A stretch of 64,000 nt of DNA from a virus. The position numbers were made by a program, and so were the translations under genes. The stretch's first letter is position 1. Every line of letters begins with the position of its first letter. Location of the stretch: positions 18,837 through 82,836 of the IMG/VR virus record IMGVR_UViG_3300001398_000004; one strand, written 5' to 3'. A model generated the notes under the pieces. The model did no database searches, was not told where the DNA came from, and saw only the letters and a program-made list of their open reading frames with translations. Positions 26,547-35,011 of the stretch are shown one piece after another.

Positions 26547-27797
26547 ATGAGAAGCTGTAGCCTCTGCCAACGTCCTGAGAACGAAGTCAAACAGCTAGTC
26601 GAGATGACTGGTGGTGCTTGTATTTGCAACAGGTGCGTTGCCACAGCCGCTGGTTTGATAGGTGCATCTCCTAAGCAAAAGAAGGAGGAGGATGCTCCTC
26701 TGCTCAAGCCCAAAGAGATCCACGCTGCCCTAAGTGACTACGTGATAGGGCAGGAACACGCCAAAAAGGATATCTCCGTCGCCATATACAACCACTACAA
26801 GCGCCGCGAGGCCTTGAAGCATGGGATAAACTTCGAGGTTGAGATTCAAAAGAGCAACATCTTGATCTTGGGCCCTACAGGTAGCGGCAAGACCGAGCTG
26901 GCGCGGACCATCGCCAAGAAGCTGAAAGTGCCTTTGTTCGTGGGAGACGCCACAAAGCTGACTTCGTCGGGCTACGTGGGGGATGATGTTGAGTCATTGC
27001 TCCAGGGTCTAATGACCACTTGTGGCAATGACGTGGAAAAGGCTGAATGGGGCATCGTCTTCCTGGACGAGGTGGACAAGATCGCTCGTAAGTCCGGTAA
27101 ATCAGACTCTGGGTTCCGAGACGTGTCTGGGGAGGCTGTCCAGCAGGCGCTCCTGAAGATGCTCGAAGGTAACCAGGTCTCTGTTCCCCGAGCGGGCAAG
27201 TCAGGTATGGGTGGGGAATACGACATCCTCGACACCAGCAACATCCTCTTCATCTGCGCCGGCTCCTTTGCAGGAATCGAAGAATCTGTCAATCGCCGTA
27301 AGAACAGCGGGGCATCCCTGGGATTTGGTGGCCAATCCAGGACAAAGTTCACGGGAACGGACATCTACATGGCCGTGGAAGAGGACGACATCCTGGACTT
27401 CGGGATCATTCCGGAGATGCTGGGTCGCATTCCCGTGCGAACGACGACTGTACTCCTGACTGAGGACGAGATGGTGCGGATTCTCACAGAGCCTAAGAAT
27501 GCCCTAATCAAGCAATTCCAGGCCCTCTTTGAGATGGACGGGATCGACCTGCAATTCGACGAGGAAGCCCTTAAAGCGATTGGCCGGGAAGCTATCAAAC
27601 GGCCAACGGGGGCTAGAGCCCTACGAAGCATTGTCGAACGAATCCTCAAACCTTATGCCTACGACTCTCCCAGCGACCCCTCAATCAAGGGTATCAGGGT
27701 CACCAAGGAAGTGGTGGAGGGGACGGGAACGGCCGCTATTTTGACGGAATCCTCGGAGCAATCTGAAGTTCTTACGGTATTGACCGCGTCGATTTGA
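26547..27797 (+). CDS. clpX: ClpX-like ATP-dependent unfoldase
   Basis: 416 residues, full ClpX architecture: N-terminal zinc-binding domain with C4, C7, C27, C30; Walker A GPTGSGKT at 109-116; Walker B IVFLDEVDK at 170-177; sensor and lid regions (RIPVRTT, PTGARALRSI). It unfolds tagged proteins and normally feeds ClpP. No clpP is in this window, so it may use host ClpP, act alone as a remodeller, or pair with a phage peptidase elsewhere. Has its own class 1 motif. Confidence 0.92.
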   Translation: MRSCSLCQRPENEVKQLVEMTGGACICNRCVATAAGLIGASPKQKKEEDAPLLKPKEIHAALSDYVIGQEHAKKDISVAIYNHYKRREALKHGINFEVEIQKSNILILGPTGSGKTELARTIAKKLKVPLFVGDATKLTSSGYVGDDVESLLQGLMTTCGNDVEKAEWGIVFLDEVDKIARKSGKSDSGFRDVSGEAVQQALLKMLEGNQVSVPRAGKSGMGGEYDILDTSNILFICAGSFAGIEESVNRRKNSGASLGFGGQSRTKFTGTDIYMAVEEDDILDFGIIPEMLGRIPVRTTTVLLTEDEMVRILTEPKNALIKQFQALFEMDGIDLQFDEEALKAIGREAIKRPTGARALRSIVERILKPYAYDSPSDPSIKGIRVTKEVVEGTGTAAILTESSEQSEVLTVLTASI

Positions 27798-27815
27798 CGG
27801 GCTATATGGGTTCTT

Positions 27816-27835
27816 ATTGCTCAGTACGCTGAGAC
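27816..27835. repeat. 20-bp hairpin element, copy 1
   Basis: Minus-strand reading GTCTCAGCGTACTGAGCAAT. CTCAG/CTGAG stem with TACG (plus strand) or CGTA (minus strand) loop. Identical to the copy at 32915-32934. It lies in the 70-bp gap before the gene at 27868. Confidence 0.75.
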
Positions 27836-27867
27836 ACTTATTGGGTACACTTAGGCAGGGAGCCCAC

Positions 27868-28005
27868 ATGAGCCTGACCGCCAAGATCGTAGCCCGACAC
27901 AAGGAAGACCCCAAGCAGCTGTCCAACGTCACTTGGAGCAACTTCACTGACTGGCTGAACAAGAACAAGATCGGCTACGACATGCAGTTCTCCTCCTGGC
28001 ATTGA
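27868..28005 (+). CDS. Small hypothetical protein
   Basis: 45 residues, ATG with CAGGGAG upstream. Starts MSLTAKIVARH, sharing the VAR-type N-terminus with its downstream neighbour. Four bases separate it from that gene. No further function visible. Confidence 0.55.
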   Translation: MSLTAKIVARHKEDPKQLSNVTWSNFTDWLNKNKIGYDMQFSSWH

Positions 28006-28009
28006 GACA

Positions 28010-29359
28010 ATGACTGCCCCCACGCGCCTAGTAGCTCGATATCGTTTTGCGTTCGAGCACGCTACCGAGAAGGAGATGAACCACTATCTTCATCTCCATC
28101 CTCACGCGGACCCGAAGAACCATGTCGTGAAGAAGAACGATGAATCTGGGTCTGCGGAGGAAGACGAGCACGGGGGCCATGGCGAGCACGAGGAGAAGGA
28201 AGAGACAGCCGTCTCCAACAAGCAGAAGGTGAAGAACGTCTTCAAGGGCTTGTCAGACAAGGCTAAGGCGCTCGTAAAGAATGCCCCAGCTGTGGTCCAG
28301 AAGTTCGTAGTCGACGCAGAGCACCGTGAGAAGGTGATGATGGACGCGGCTAAGTCCGTCTTGAGGTCACCCAAGGGCTATGCTCGGAACTTGGTGAATG
28401 TGGCCAAGGAGGTCCACGAGTTCAAAGAGGCGGGGCTTGCCATCAAGGACGTGATCTCGGGTAAGAAACTCAACGATCACCAGAAGAAAGCTGTGAAGAA
28501 GGTCGCCATCCATATGGCGATCACAGCAGCAGCTGCGGCCATCTCGACCACAGGGATCTTTGCTGGGGCCGCCTTCATGGGCAAGGCCATGGCCAAAAAG
28601 ATCGCGATGAAAGCGGCTCTGAAGGCCATGGAGAAGGTCCACATCCTAGGTGAACTTCACCATATCAGCCATGAAGCTATCCATGGTATCGTCGAGCTGA
28701 TGGACAAGTTTGCAGCTGAGGAAGAAACCGGTGACGAAGAGCTGACTCCTGAAGAAGCCCTGGCCGCGTTGGTGATGAAGTGTATCACAGATGCCTTGGC
28801 TGAGTTCAACGAAGAGGACATTGGAGAAGCCCTGGAAGACGCCTCGGAAGAGAAGCAGAAGCTGTCTTGGAAGCGGACGACGGCCACCTCTAGTGACCTG
28901 CCCAAGTTGTTAACCGAAGCAGCGACGGCCATTCGAGAAGTGCAGGCAGTGCTGACACATTTCGATCGGTTGATGGTACTTTCCAGGCACAATGCAAGTC
29001 AGACGGGCCTATCAGAGGATCGTGTGTGGCAGACATCCTGGGTCAAGTACTTCACTGGGATCGAGCACCCTCTGACCATTCTTGAGCGTGTATCGGACTC
29101 TTTGGATGACATCTACTTGGATGTCCCAGCACAGGCGGACGTGGCCAACGATGCTAGAGGAGCGCTGATTCTCCCTCGTAAGGCTTTGGTTACCTACGCC
29201 ATTTCGGATATTGATTTCTCCCCCAACCCGGACACAGGTCGGGAGGGGATCTCCTACAGTGTTCCAGTACTCAGGGAGTGGTCGAAAGCTCTAGAGGTCT
29301 GGGCCAAGTCGTCCCTTACCAAGATCTCGGGGTTGGCTCGAATCAGTACTCGCTGGTGA
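28010..29359 (+). CDS. Helical protein with acidic/His-rich linker, likely virion-associated
   Basis: 449 residues. N-terminal motif TRLVARYRF, then an Asp/Glu/His-rich linker (about 38-70), a long helical part with a small hydrophobic Ala/Ile stretch (about 165-185, could be membrane-active), a second acidic part and a C-terminal globular domain. No family recognised. Composition resembles phage inner-virion or ejected proteins; this is speculation. Confidence 0.6.
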   Translation: MTAPTRLVARYRFAFEHATEKEMNHYLHLHPHADPKNHVVKKNDESGSAEEDEHGGHGEHEEKEETAVSNKQKVKNVFKGLSDKAKALVKNAPAVVQKFVVDAEHREKVMMDAAKSVLRSPKGYARNLVNVAKEVHEFKEAGLAIKDVISGKKLNDHQKKAVKKVAIHMAITAAAAAISTTGIFAGAAFMGKAMAKKIAMKAALKAMEKVHILGELHHISHEAIHGIVELMDKFAAEEETGDEELTPEEALAALVMKCITDALAEFNEEDIGEALEDASEEKQKLSWKRTTATSSDLPKLLTEAATAIREVQAVLTHFDRLMVLSRHNASQTGLSEDRVWQTSWVKYFTGIEHPLTILERVSDSLDDIYLDVPAQADVANDARGALILPRKALVTYAISDIDFSPNPDTGREGISYSVPVLREWSKALEVWAKSSLTKISGLARISTRW

Positions 29360-29368
29360 GGGGCCCCT

Positions 29369-29375
29369 GGTGTAG
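29369..29375 (+). promoter_or_regulatory. Class 1 promoter-like motif (GGTGTAG)
   Basis: Nine bases before the GTG of the DUF1848 gene and directly after the preceding stop. Confidence 0.45.
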
Positions 29376-29384
29376 GATCAAGGG

Positions 29385-30227
29385 GTGAACCTGATCCGCA
29401 GCGGTAAAGTCGAGAACCTCCCCTATTCGTTGTCTAGGTGGACGGATGTCCCTGGAAGTGCGAACAAATGGTCTTGGTTTCTCCAACAGATGAAGCAGGG
29501 CTGGATGACAGCCTTCGACCAACGCACTTCTATACCCCAGAAGTGGAGTCTCAAGCCTGAGGACACCTTGGGGTTGATGTTCTGGACGAAGAACGCTACC
29601 AACCTCCTCAACCATCGGGAGCTGTTCAAGCCCTACAACGTGAAGGTGCACGTCACTGTCACGGGGTGGGAAGAGGTCGAGAAGGGGGCCCCGGGTATTC
29701 TAGAGGGGGCGACCCTTCTTCGGGATACGGCCCGAGCCTTTGGGCGTGAGAACGTGACCTGGAGATTCTCGCCCGTACCCATCCTGGAGAGTGTGGCCCT
29801 GAGGTTCAAGGCCATTGCCTCAGTGGCAGCTGAGGCCGGCGTACAATCGGCCTACCTGTCGTTCCTACAACCCAATGACTTGGTGCCTGAGACCCGGTCT
29901 GAAAGCGATCGTAAAGCCCTCCTGCATAGCCTATCTGACATTGCCAAGGGCTATGGGATAGAGGTCCGGCTCTGCAATGAGGACTCCCTATTGACGGGGG
30001 AGCAGGACTATCCGAACCTGTCCTCTGGAGTCTGCGCAAAACCAGAGGATTTTGCCCTATCCTCACGGGATATGCCCCCGGCTGAGGGCTGTGGCTGCGT
30101 GATGGCTGTGGATCCGTTCACACTGAATGAGTCGTGCAACTACGGATGTGCCTACTGTTACGCCTCCGACAAGAGCCTAACACCCAAGAAGCGTAATACT
30201 ACTCGCAGCCTCCCTGTGGTAAGATAG
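29385..30227 (+). CDS. DUF1848 family protein
   Basis: 280 residues starting at GTG after AAGG. The opening segment (DVPGS, then FWTKN) and the C-terminal Cys cluster CGC...SCNYGCAYCYA match DUF1848, a family with a TIM-barrel radical-SAM-like relation to spore photoproduct lyase. The cluster probably holds iron-sulphur. A DNA-repair or RNA-modification role is possible; the reaction is not established to my knowledge. Has its own class 1 motif. Confidence 0.75.
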   Translation: MNLIRSGKVENLPYSLSRWTDVPGSANKWSWFLQQMKQGWMTAFDQRTSIPQKWSLKPEDTLGLMFWTKNATNLLNHRELFKPYNVKVHVTVTGWEEVEKGAPGILEGATLLRDTARAFGRENVTWRFSPVPILESVALRFKAIASVAAEAGVQSAYLSFLQPNDLVPETRSESDRKALLHSLSDIAKGYGIEVRLCNEDSLLTGEQDYPNLSSGVCAKPEDFALSSRDMPPAEGCGCVMAVDPFTLNESCNYGCAYCYASDKSLTPKKRNTTRSLPVVR

Positions 30228-30231
30228 GGCC

Positions 30232-30492
30232 ATGAAGCCCCCTCCTTTGGAAGACTCTGAGGATTTCACCGCAGAAGAAGCGGAGTACGCCATCCCCGCG
30301 GCTACCTCGCAGTTCGTTCTGGCATCGGCAGGCGAGGTAGCAGAGGCCCTACCCGGTAGGTCTATCCGGTACGAACTCCGTCGTCGCCGGCCTCACATGT
30401 ACTGCCGGACTCTGATAGGGACTCCGGGAAACCCGGATAAAGTCTTGGTTTTTCGCCTTGATTGGCTAAAGGAGATCCCAGATGGCGTGTGA
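30232..30492 (+). CDS. Hypothetical protein
   Basis: 86 residues, acidic N-terminus and basic Arg-rich centre (YELRRRRPHMYCR). Overlaps the next gene by 11 bases. No family recognised. Confidence 0.55.
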   Translation: MKPPPLEDSEDFTAEEAEYAIPAATSQFVLASAGEVAEALPGRSIRYELRRRRPHMYCRTLIGTPGNPDKVLVFRLDWLKEIPDGV

Positions 30493-30916
30493 AAATCCTA
30501 GTTGTTCATGTAGCGGCAGCTGCACAGAGAAGTTCCACGATACCTGTGGGTGCACTATTGACGGCGTGCAGGTAGTTAGTCCTGACCAACTGTACGAATT
30601 TCAGGGTGGGTCCGCTTGCAATCTCGACCGCAAGAACAACGTGTGGGTTGAGGGTCCCGTGGACTCGAACGGCGTTGGAGGCATCTGTTTGCTGGACACT
30701 CTGTGTGAGCAACAGATCGTCGATGTCCTTCAACGAGACGACCGGGCTAGAGCGGATCTAGTGCGGGTCACGACCCACCCTCGTCTATTGGAACTGGCAG
30801 CAACTGTGCCACATCTTCCGAAGACCAACGACGGGGACACTCTCCAGAAGGAGATGAATGCGGGAACGATCCCGTTTTACACTCAATTCCGCGGACAGCC
30901 GCCCTTCTCCCAATGA
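30482..30916 (+). CDS. Cys-rich hypothetical protein
   Basis: 144 residues; ATG with AAGGAG upstream inside the previous gene. The first 35 residues hold nine Cys (CENPSCSCSGSC, then CGC), a probable metal-binding cluster; the rest is mixed with two further Cys. No family recognised. ATGA overlap with the next gene. Confidence 0.6.
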   Translation: MACENPSCSCSGSCTEKFHDTCGCTIDGVQVVSPDQLYEFQGGSACNLDRKNNVWVEGPVDSNGVGGICLLDTLCEQQIVDVLQRDDRARADLVRVTTHPRLLELAATVPHLPKTNDGDTLQKEMNAGTIPFYTQFRGQPPFSQ

Positions 30917-31254
30917 GCAGCTTCGGACGTAAGGCCCAGCGAAAGAATCGCCCCAAATCTGCCGGCGCTTCGACGCAGTTAACGAAAGCGATTGAGGCTC
31001 TTGGGCAGATCCAAGCTCTGGGAAACCTAGGAGATCTTGCCCCACTAGTCGAGGAGACACACCGTTTGGTGGTGTTGGCCTCGGAAGACGTTCAGAACGT
31101 TTCCCGAGAGCTGGCTCATCATCGAGCGGTGCTGGAGATTTTGGCCAAGGGGAATGGGGAGGCGATCCAGTTGCTCAGCTTCAACGATGACGACGAACTG
31201 CCTCAGGTCCCTCAGCTTGAAATTGTAGACGTGAGGCATCGTGACCGAACATGA
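30913..31254 (+). CDS. Coiled-coil hypothetical protein
   Basis: 113 residues in an ATGA overlap. Basic N-terminus (GRKAQRKNRPK) followed by a long amphipathic helix (about 25-90) likely to form a coiled coil. No family recognised. ATGA overlap with 31251. Confidence 0.6.
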   Translation: MSSFGRKAQRKNRPKSAGASTQLTKAIEALGQIQALGNLGDLAPLVEETHRLVVLASEDVQNVSRELAHHRAVLEILAKGNGEAIQLLSFNDDDELPQVPQLEIVDVRHRDRT

Positions 31255-31768
31255 AGACCCGCCTTTTGATTCCACAGACAGCTCGACGAGCCCCAACCTC
31301 CCCAATCGAATGGGAGAGGCTGATGCAGGTGGTGCTCACAAGGGCGTCCGCGATCTCGGATCCTCGTCTGAGCATGTTGAAGGCGGCGATCCCTCAGGGC
31401 AAGACCGAGCAGGTGCTTCGTCAAATGGGGATCATCTGCGAAAACGACGTGCAGAGAGAGTTGCCACTCCCAACGACGTAGGCGTAATCGAAGATGCCTT
31501 GCTTGAGGCATTTAAGCAAGGCGACCCCGAGGCTGCGTACCAGCTCGTTCGCGACCTGGCTGATCTGGCTCTTAGTTCAGTGGTAGATGCGGCAAAGGCC
31601 AGATTTAAGGCTAACTTTGGCTCTAAACGTTGTCTGAGCTGTGAGGGCTTGGAGGTCAGTCCTGGGGTTGTGGCGACCTGTGTTCAGGTGAATCAATGCT
31701 ACTACACGAACTTCAAGCAGGGGGATCTGACACCGAAGCAGGCTCGCATCCTCCGTGTCCTGGGTTGA
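31241..31768 (+). CDS. Hypothetical protein, start uncertain
   Basis: 175 residues if started at the GTG at 31241. The part after 31481 is certainly gene-like: helical region (EDALLEAFKQGDPEAAYQLVRD) then a Cys pair (CLSC) and two more Cys. The first 80 residues are Ser/Gly/Asp-rich and share bases with the gene 31251-31481, so they are either a disordered tail in a true dual-coding stretch or an artefact, with the real start near the TTG at 31499, or the two frames are joined by a -1 shift. Confidence 0.45.
   Translation: MTEHEDPPFDSTDSSTSPNLPNRMGEADAGGAHKGVRDLGSSSEHVEGGDPSGQDRAGASSNGDHLRKRRAERVATPNDVGVIEDALLEAFKQGDPEAAYQLVRDLADLALSSVVDAAKARFKANFGSKRCLSCEGLEVSPGVVATCVQVNQCYYTNFKQGDLTPKQARILRVLG
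31251..31481 (+). CDS. Small hypothetical protein, overlaps next frame
   Basis: 76 residues, coupled by ATGA to the gene before. Third codon positions are mostly G or C as in other genes here, which supports it as coding. It lies wholly inside the longer frame 31241-31768. No family recognised. Confidence 0.5.
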   Translation: MKTRLLIPQTARRAPTSPIEWERLMQVVLTRASAISDPRLSMLKAAIPQGKTEQVLRQMGIICENDVQRELPLPTT

Positions 31769-31806
31769 CCCTTGCATTGGTGTGAGCTAGGTGTTAGGTA
31801 TATCAA

Positions 31807-31831
31807 GGGTGCTCTGCGAACCACAGCACCC
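31807..31831 (+). other. Leader hairpin
   Basis: GGGTGCT pairs with AGCACCC around an 11-base loop, 25 bases before the ATG at 31856 in an 87-bp gap. A GGTGTGA variant of class 1 lies at 31779. Could be a leader stabiliser or weak terminator. Confidence 0.35.
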
Positions 31832-31855
31832 ATATGTAAATCATAGGAGATAGAC

Positions 31856-32890
31856 ATGACGTTAGCGAAAGTGTTCCTGCAAATTGGGCAGGGCTTGGAC
31901 GAAGAGATCGCCAAAGCCGGCCGTACTCTCAATGCTGCGATTGCTAGCAGCCTCAACAATCTGATGGCTAGCACCAGCCAGGGCCCCGCCAAGCGAGGTC
32001 TGAAGCCAAAGACAGCCATTGCTGCTCCAGTGCCACAACGGGCGAAGCCCAAGACGACGACGGCGGTAGCTGCTCCCAAAGCTCCCAAAGCTGTCAGCGC
32101 AGCCACTCGTGCCGCTGTTTCTAGGGGACGCCAAGCAGTCGTAAACGGGACTAGGCCGAAGGCAGTAGATGCTCTGGCCACGGTCATGGGCAATGCCACG
32201 ATGAAGGCTGCGAGTATGGTGGCCGCCCTTGAGTCCCGTGGTTGGCTTCCAAACTCTGGCTCGCCACAGAACTACGTCAGCTATCTGCTCAGCTCAAACC
32301 CCGACATCTTTGAGCGGGTCAATCGCGGCGAATACAGGGTCATCAAGGGTGCCAACCTGGGAAAAGCGCCAAAGACTGCTCCCAAGGCAGCAGCTCCGAA
32401 AGCAGTTGCCAAAACGGCCAAAGCTCCGAAAACCCAAAAGTTGGGTGCTAAGGCACCCAAAGCAGCCCCGGTGATTAACGCCGGAACAGTCCCGGGCGGA
32501 AAACGGCCGAAGGCGGTCGATGCTCTGGCCACGGTCATGGGCAATGCCACGATGAAGGCGGAGGATGTGGTCGCCGGCCTGGAGTCCCGTGGTTGGCTCC
32601 CCAATTCAGGAAAACCGCAGAACTACGTCAGCTACCTGCTCAGTTCGAACCCCGACATCTTTGAGCGGGTCAATCGTGGTGAGTACAAGGTCATCAAGGA
32701 CGCCAACCTGGGAAAAGCGGCAGGGGTCTCTAGCAGCGAAAACGGAAGCTCGGAGGCGGTAATTCCGGCTCCGAGCGCTTCCGTAGCTAGTGGCCCAGCC
32801 CCTCAAGAACTGGACGAAGACCTTGTTGACCTGCTTGGTGTGGGCCAAACCAGCGAAGTTGCTGGGAACCCCTACCACGCCAGAACCTGA
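31856..32890 (+). CDS. DNA-binding protein with two HARE-type winged helices and Lys/Ala/Pro linkers
   Basis: 344 residues. Two nearly identical about 70-residue domains (about 101-170 and 218-287) each read ALATVMGNATMKA...GWLPNSG..QNYVSYLLSSNPDIFERVNRGEY, a winged-helix pattern close to HARE-HTH domains. They are joined and flanked by Lys/Ala/Pro-rich linkers like histone H1 tails. ATG preceded by AGGAGAT. A chromatin-like or DNA-compaction role is inferred. The second domain arose by a recent internal duplication. Confidence 0.7.
   Translation: MTLAKVFLQIGQGLDEEIAKAGRTLNAAIASSLNNLMASTSQGPAKRGLKPKTAIAAPVPQRAKPKTTTAVAAPKAPKAVSAATRAAVSRGRQAVVNGTRPKAVDALATVMGNATMKAASMVAALESRGWLPNSGSPQNYVSYLLSSNPDIFERVNRGEYRVIKGANLGKAPKTAPKAAAPKAVAKTAKAPKTQKLGAKAPKAAPVINAGTVPGGKRPKAVDALATVMGNATMKAEDVVAGLESRGWLPNSGKPQNYVSYLLSSNPDIFERVNRGEYKVIKDANLGKAAGVSSSENGSSEAVIPAPSASVASGPAPQELDEDLVDLLGVGQTSEVAGNPYHART
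32156..32721 (+). repeat. Internal tandem duplication in HARE-type gene
   Basis: 32156-32370 and 32507-32721 are near-identical at the base level with an offset of 351 bases (117 codons). Long stretches such as the run around 32172-32215 and 32523-32566 are the same. Confidence 0.85.
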
Positions 32891-32914
32891 TAAATTGGGG
32901 ATCTTTCAGATTCA

Positions 32915-32934
32915 ATTGCTCAGTACGCTGAGAC
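32915..32934. repeat. 20-bp hairpin element, copy 2
   Basis: Identical to 27816-27835. Here the element ends directly at the ATG of the next gene (32935), so its hairpin would sit at the very start of translation. Confidence 0.75.
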
Positions 32935-33276
32935 ATGGATGATCTCCTCTTTCGGACCACGGTAATGATCGCCAGACGGCTGCTCAAAAGCCGCCTCAGG
33001 CTGTTCTTGAGCCGGATCATGGAAAGTGGGCCGGATGGCGAAAACTGGAAACCCGTCATCACCTTCGAAGAAGGTGTAGAAGAGGAGGCCAAGCAAGCGT
33101 GGCGTAACGTCCGCGGGTGTTGGGCCACCTCTTCTACATCGAAGGCCATGCTGGAATTCGCTGCCAAGCAAGCCTACCGTCAAGCTAAGCTTGATGTTAT
33201 CGACTTGTTCCAGGCAGAGGTGGACGATAAGTGGCTGAAGTCTTCAATCCGCAGTTACCGCCCGACTCTGGAGTAA
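32935..33276 (+). CDS. Hypothetical protein
   Basis: 113 residues. Very basic amphipathic N-terminal helix (IARRLLKSRLRLFLSRI), then acidic and helical. No family recognised. Two bases separate its stop from the next start. Confidence 0.55.
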   Translation: MDDLLFRTTVMIARRLLKSRLRLFLSRIMESGPDGENWKPVITFEEGVEEEAKQAWRNVRGCWATSSTSKAMLEFAAKQAYRQAKLDVIDLFQAEVDDKWLKSSIRSYRPTLE

Positions 33277-33278
33277 AA

Positions 33279-33785
33279 ATGGAAATAGGTGATGTCACGC
33301 TCTACCAGAATCAGTACTGGAAGCTGGTTACACGGAACACGAACTTCCGCACGTGCGTGATCACGGACTTTGACGGCAACAAAGTCGAGATCCCAGATGA
33401 CCTAGACAAGTCCGACAAATTGGCTGTGCTATACAATCCGTCGAAGTCTTGGCCCTTCACTTCAGTCCCCGACAAAATCAAGGCAGGACCTCTTCGAAGA
33501 GTGTCTAGGGGTACAACGCTGCTACGTCCCATGGTCGACTGGATGCCCAGCGACTTCCTGAGGTCAGGGGGAGCAATTTTCTTCAATCCCGCCCTACGGT
33601 TGAGCACGGGCGAGATCCTAGTGGCCACCCACCAAAGCGGGGCCCTAAGCCGAATCACTATTACCAAAGCCTTCGGTACAGTGAGGCGTAAGATAGCTAG
33701 GGCTGAGAATAGGAGCGCCCCTCCGAAAGAGCCCATGTCCGTCTACGACCGCCTTATGGCCGGCGACATCTTTGAGGACAAGTAA
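33279..33785 (+). CDS. Hypothetical protein
   Basis: 168 residues from the ATG at 33279 with GGAG seven bases upstream; a GTG at 33231 would overlap the previous gene by 46 bases. Beta-rich first half. Its last codons touch the right end of the TnpB element, so the native C-terminus may have been altered by that insertion. Confidence 0.6.
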   Translation: MEIGDVTLYQNQYWKLVTRNTNFRTCVITDFDGNKVEIPDDLDKSDKLAVLYNPSKSWPFTSVPDKIKAGPLRRVSRGTTLLRPMVDWMPSDFLRSGGAIFFNPALRLSTGEILVATHQSGALSRITITKAFGTVRRKIARAENRSAPPKEPMSVYDRLMAGDIFEDK

Positions 33786-35000
33786 TCAACCCCATCCCTA
33801 AAGGGCGGAGTTTTGCAGATCAAGTCCATGGCTCACAACCACTTCAACCCTGTCCGCGTTTGGCCTGATTACGGTGGCCCGGCTAGCAATTACGCTAGCC
33901 GCGTTGGCGTCGGCATCCGCGCTGTGCCCACATGCAAGACAAGCAAACAGATCGCGAGTCTTACGGTTGGCCTTCTCGATATGACCGCAAACGCGGCATT
34001 CCCGGGAAGTATTGCGAGGATCGACAAAACAGACAGCAACCCCAGCACGCTTGGCTTTGTACCCGATCTTGCTTTGCAAGTCAGCGAAGGCCCAAGAGTG
34101 CAGAGAGCGTCGTTGCGACCTGGAAGCTCGGATCCGGGAGCGGATGCCATCGAGGTTTTCGATGGCTATACCGCGTCCGGTGCGTTCGGCAGCATCGACA
34201 ATCTGTTTAGAAATAACATGATTCACATGCGAAGAAAATCGGGATTCTTTGCGACGACGCTTCTTGAGCAGCCGTTTAGCGCTTTTGGTGCCTTTCGTTT
34301 GGAGCTTTTTGCGCAACCGGAATGCCCGTCCGCGGAGTGCATTAAGGTGTGTTCCGCTGAAATTCTGGCCGTCGCTAGTGGTAGCAATATTCACGATGCC
34401 AACGTCTACCCCGAGCCAGCCAAGCGTCTTATGCTCTTCGGTGTCAGGCACATCGACAGTGACAAACAGGTAGAATTTTCGGTCACGAAGGATGAGATCG
34501 GTTTCGCCACGCTCGTACTTGAGCAAGGCTCGCTGGTGGGTGCCACAAACGAACGGGATACGTTGACGGCCGTTGACTGTCCAGATATTGGTGGAATCTC
34601 CCCGCCACGACAGGATCCTAGCATCGTACGAGATGGCCCCCAGCGGCCGGAACGTTCGACGACAGATTTTGTCGAGTTTGTAGGAGTCAGCGACCTTGGC
34701 GATGCATCGCACGACTACCTGCGAGGACATTCCTGGAAATTCAGAGCGAGCGTCGTGATAAGCGAGCTTATGGAGGGCGAATTGCCGGAAGATCTGTCCT
34801 TCCCAGGCGCGGTCGGAAATCCAGTTGCAAGCAGCATTAGCTCGACGGATCGTAGCCTCAAGCGCAGCAAATTGCTCAGCCGTCGGCTTGAGCTGAACTT
34901 GCACCACGAGCTTCATTTCACAATGCTAGCAGTTTCTATACTTGAAGCAAGCCAAGCCGTAACAAGTCTGCGCTCCATCCCGAACGGTCGGGTTTCCGCC
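33786..35000 (-). mobile_element. IS200/IS605-type element with TnpB only
   Basis: Approximate limits. The right end (minus strand) is CCGCCC-TTTA-GGGATGG next to the TnpB stop, the usual place of the guide-RNA end and terminal hairpin. A left-end hairpin candidate CCCGA-ACGG-TCGGG is at 34979-34992. No TnpA transposase is present, so it would need one in trans. Confidence 0.6.
33798..34916 (-). CDS. tnpB: TnpB RNA-guided nuclease (IS605 OrfB family)
   Basis: 372 residues, normal TnpB length. RuvC motifs: D171 in GVDVG, E253 in IAIENLDG, D336 in DADANAA; zinc ribbon CRVC...CLAC (307-328). The N-terminal helix-turn region and the KLK pattern are typical. TnpB cuts DNA guided by an omega RNA from the element's right end and promotes element retention. 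The right-end RNA would read through the last codons toward 33786. Confidence 0.92.
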   Translation of the reverse strand: MKLVVQVQLKPTAEQFAALEATIRRANAACNWISDRAWEGQIFRQFALHKLAYHDARSEFPGMSSQVVVRCIAKVADSYKLDKICRRTFRPLGAISYDARILSWRGDSTNIWTVNGRQRIPFVCGTHQRALLKYERGETDLILRDRKFYLFVTVDVPDTEEHKTLGWLGVDVGIVNIATTSDGQNFSGTHLNALRGRAFRLRKKLQTKGTKSAKRLLKKRRRKESRFSSHVNHVISKQIVDAAERTGRGIAIENLDGIRSRIRASRSQRRSLHSWAFADLQSKIGYKAKRAGVAVCFVDPRNTSRECRVCGHIEKANRKTRDLFACLACGHSADADANAASVIASRATVIRPNADRVEVVVSHGLDLQNSAL

Positions 35001-35011
35001 TTGGAGACGGT

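Noticed and set aside
26497-26547. Longer start (TTG) for the gene at 26023
   Set aside because: Would overlap the divergent clpX start and its promoter motif; the ATG at 26496 begins the shared VAR-type N-terminus.
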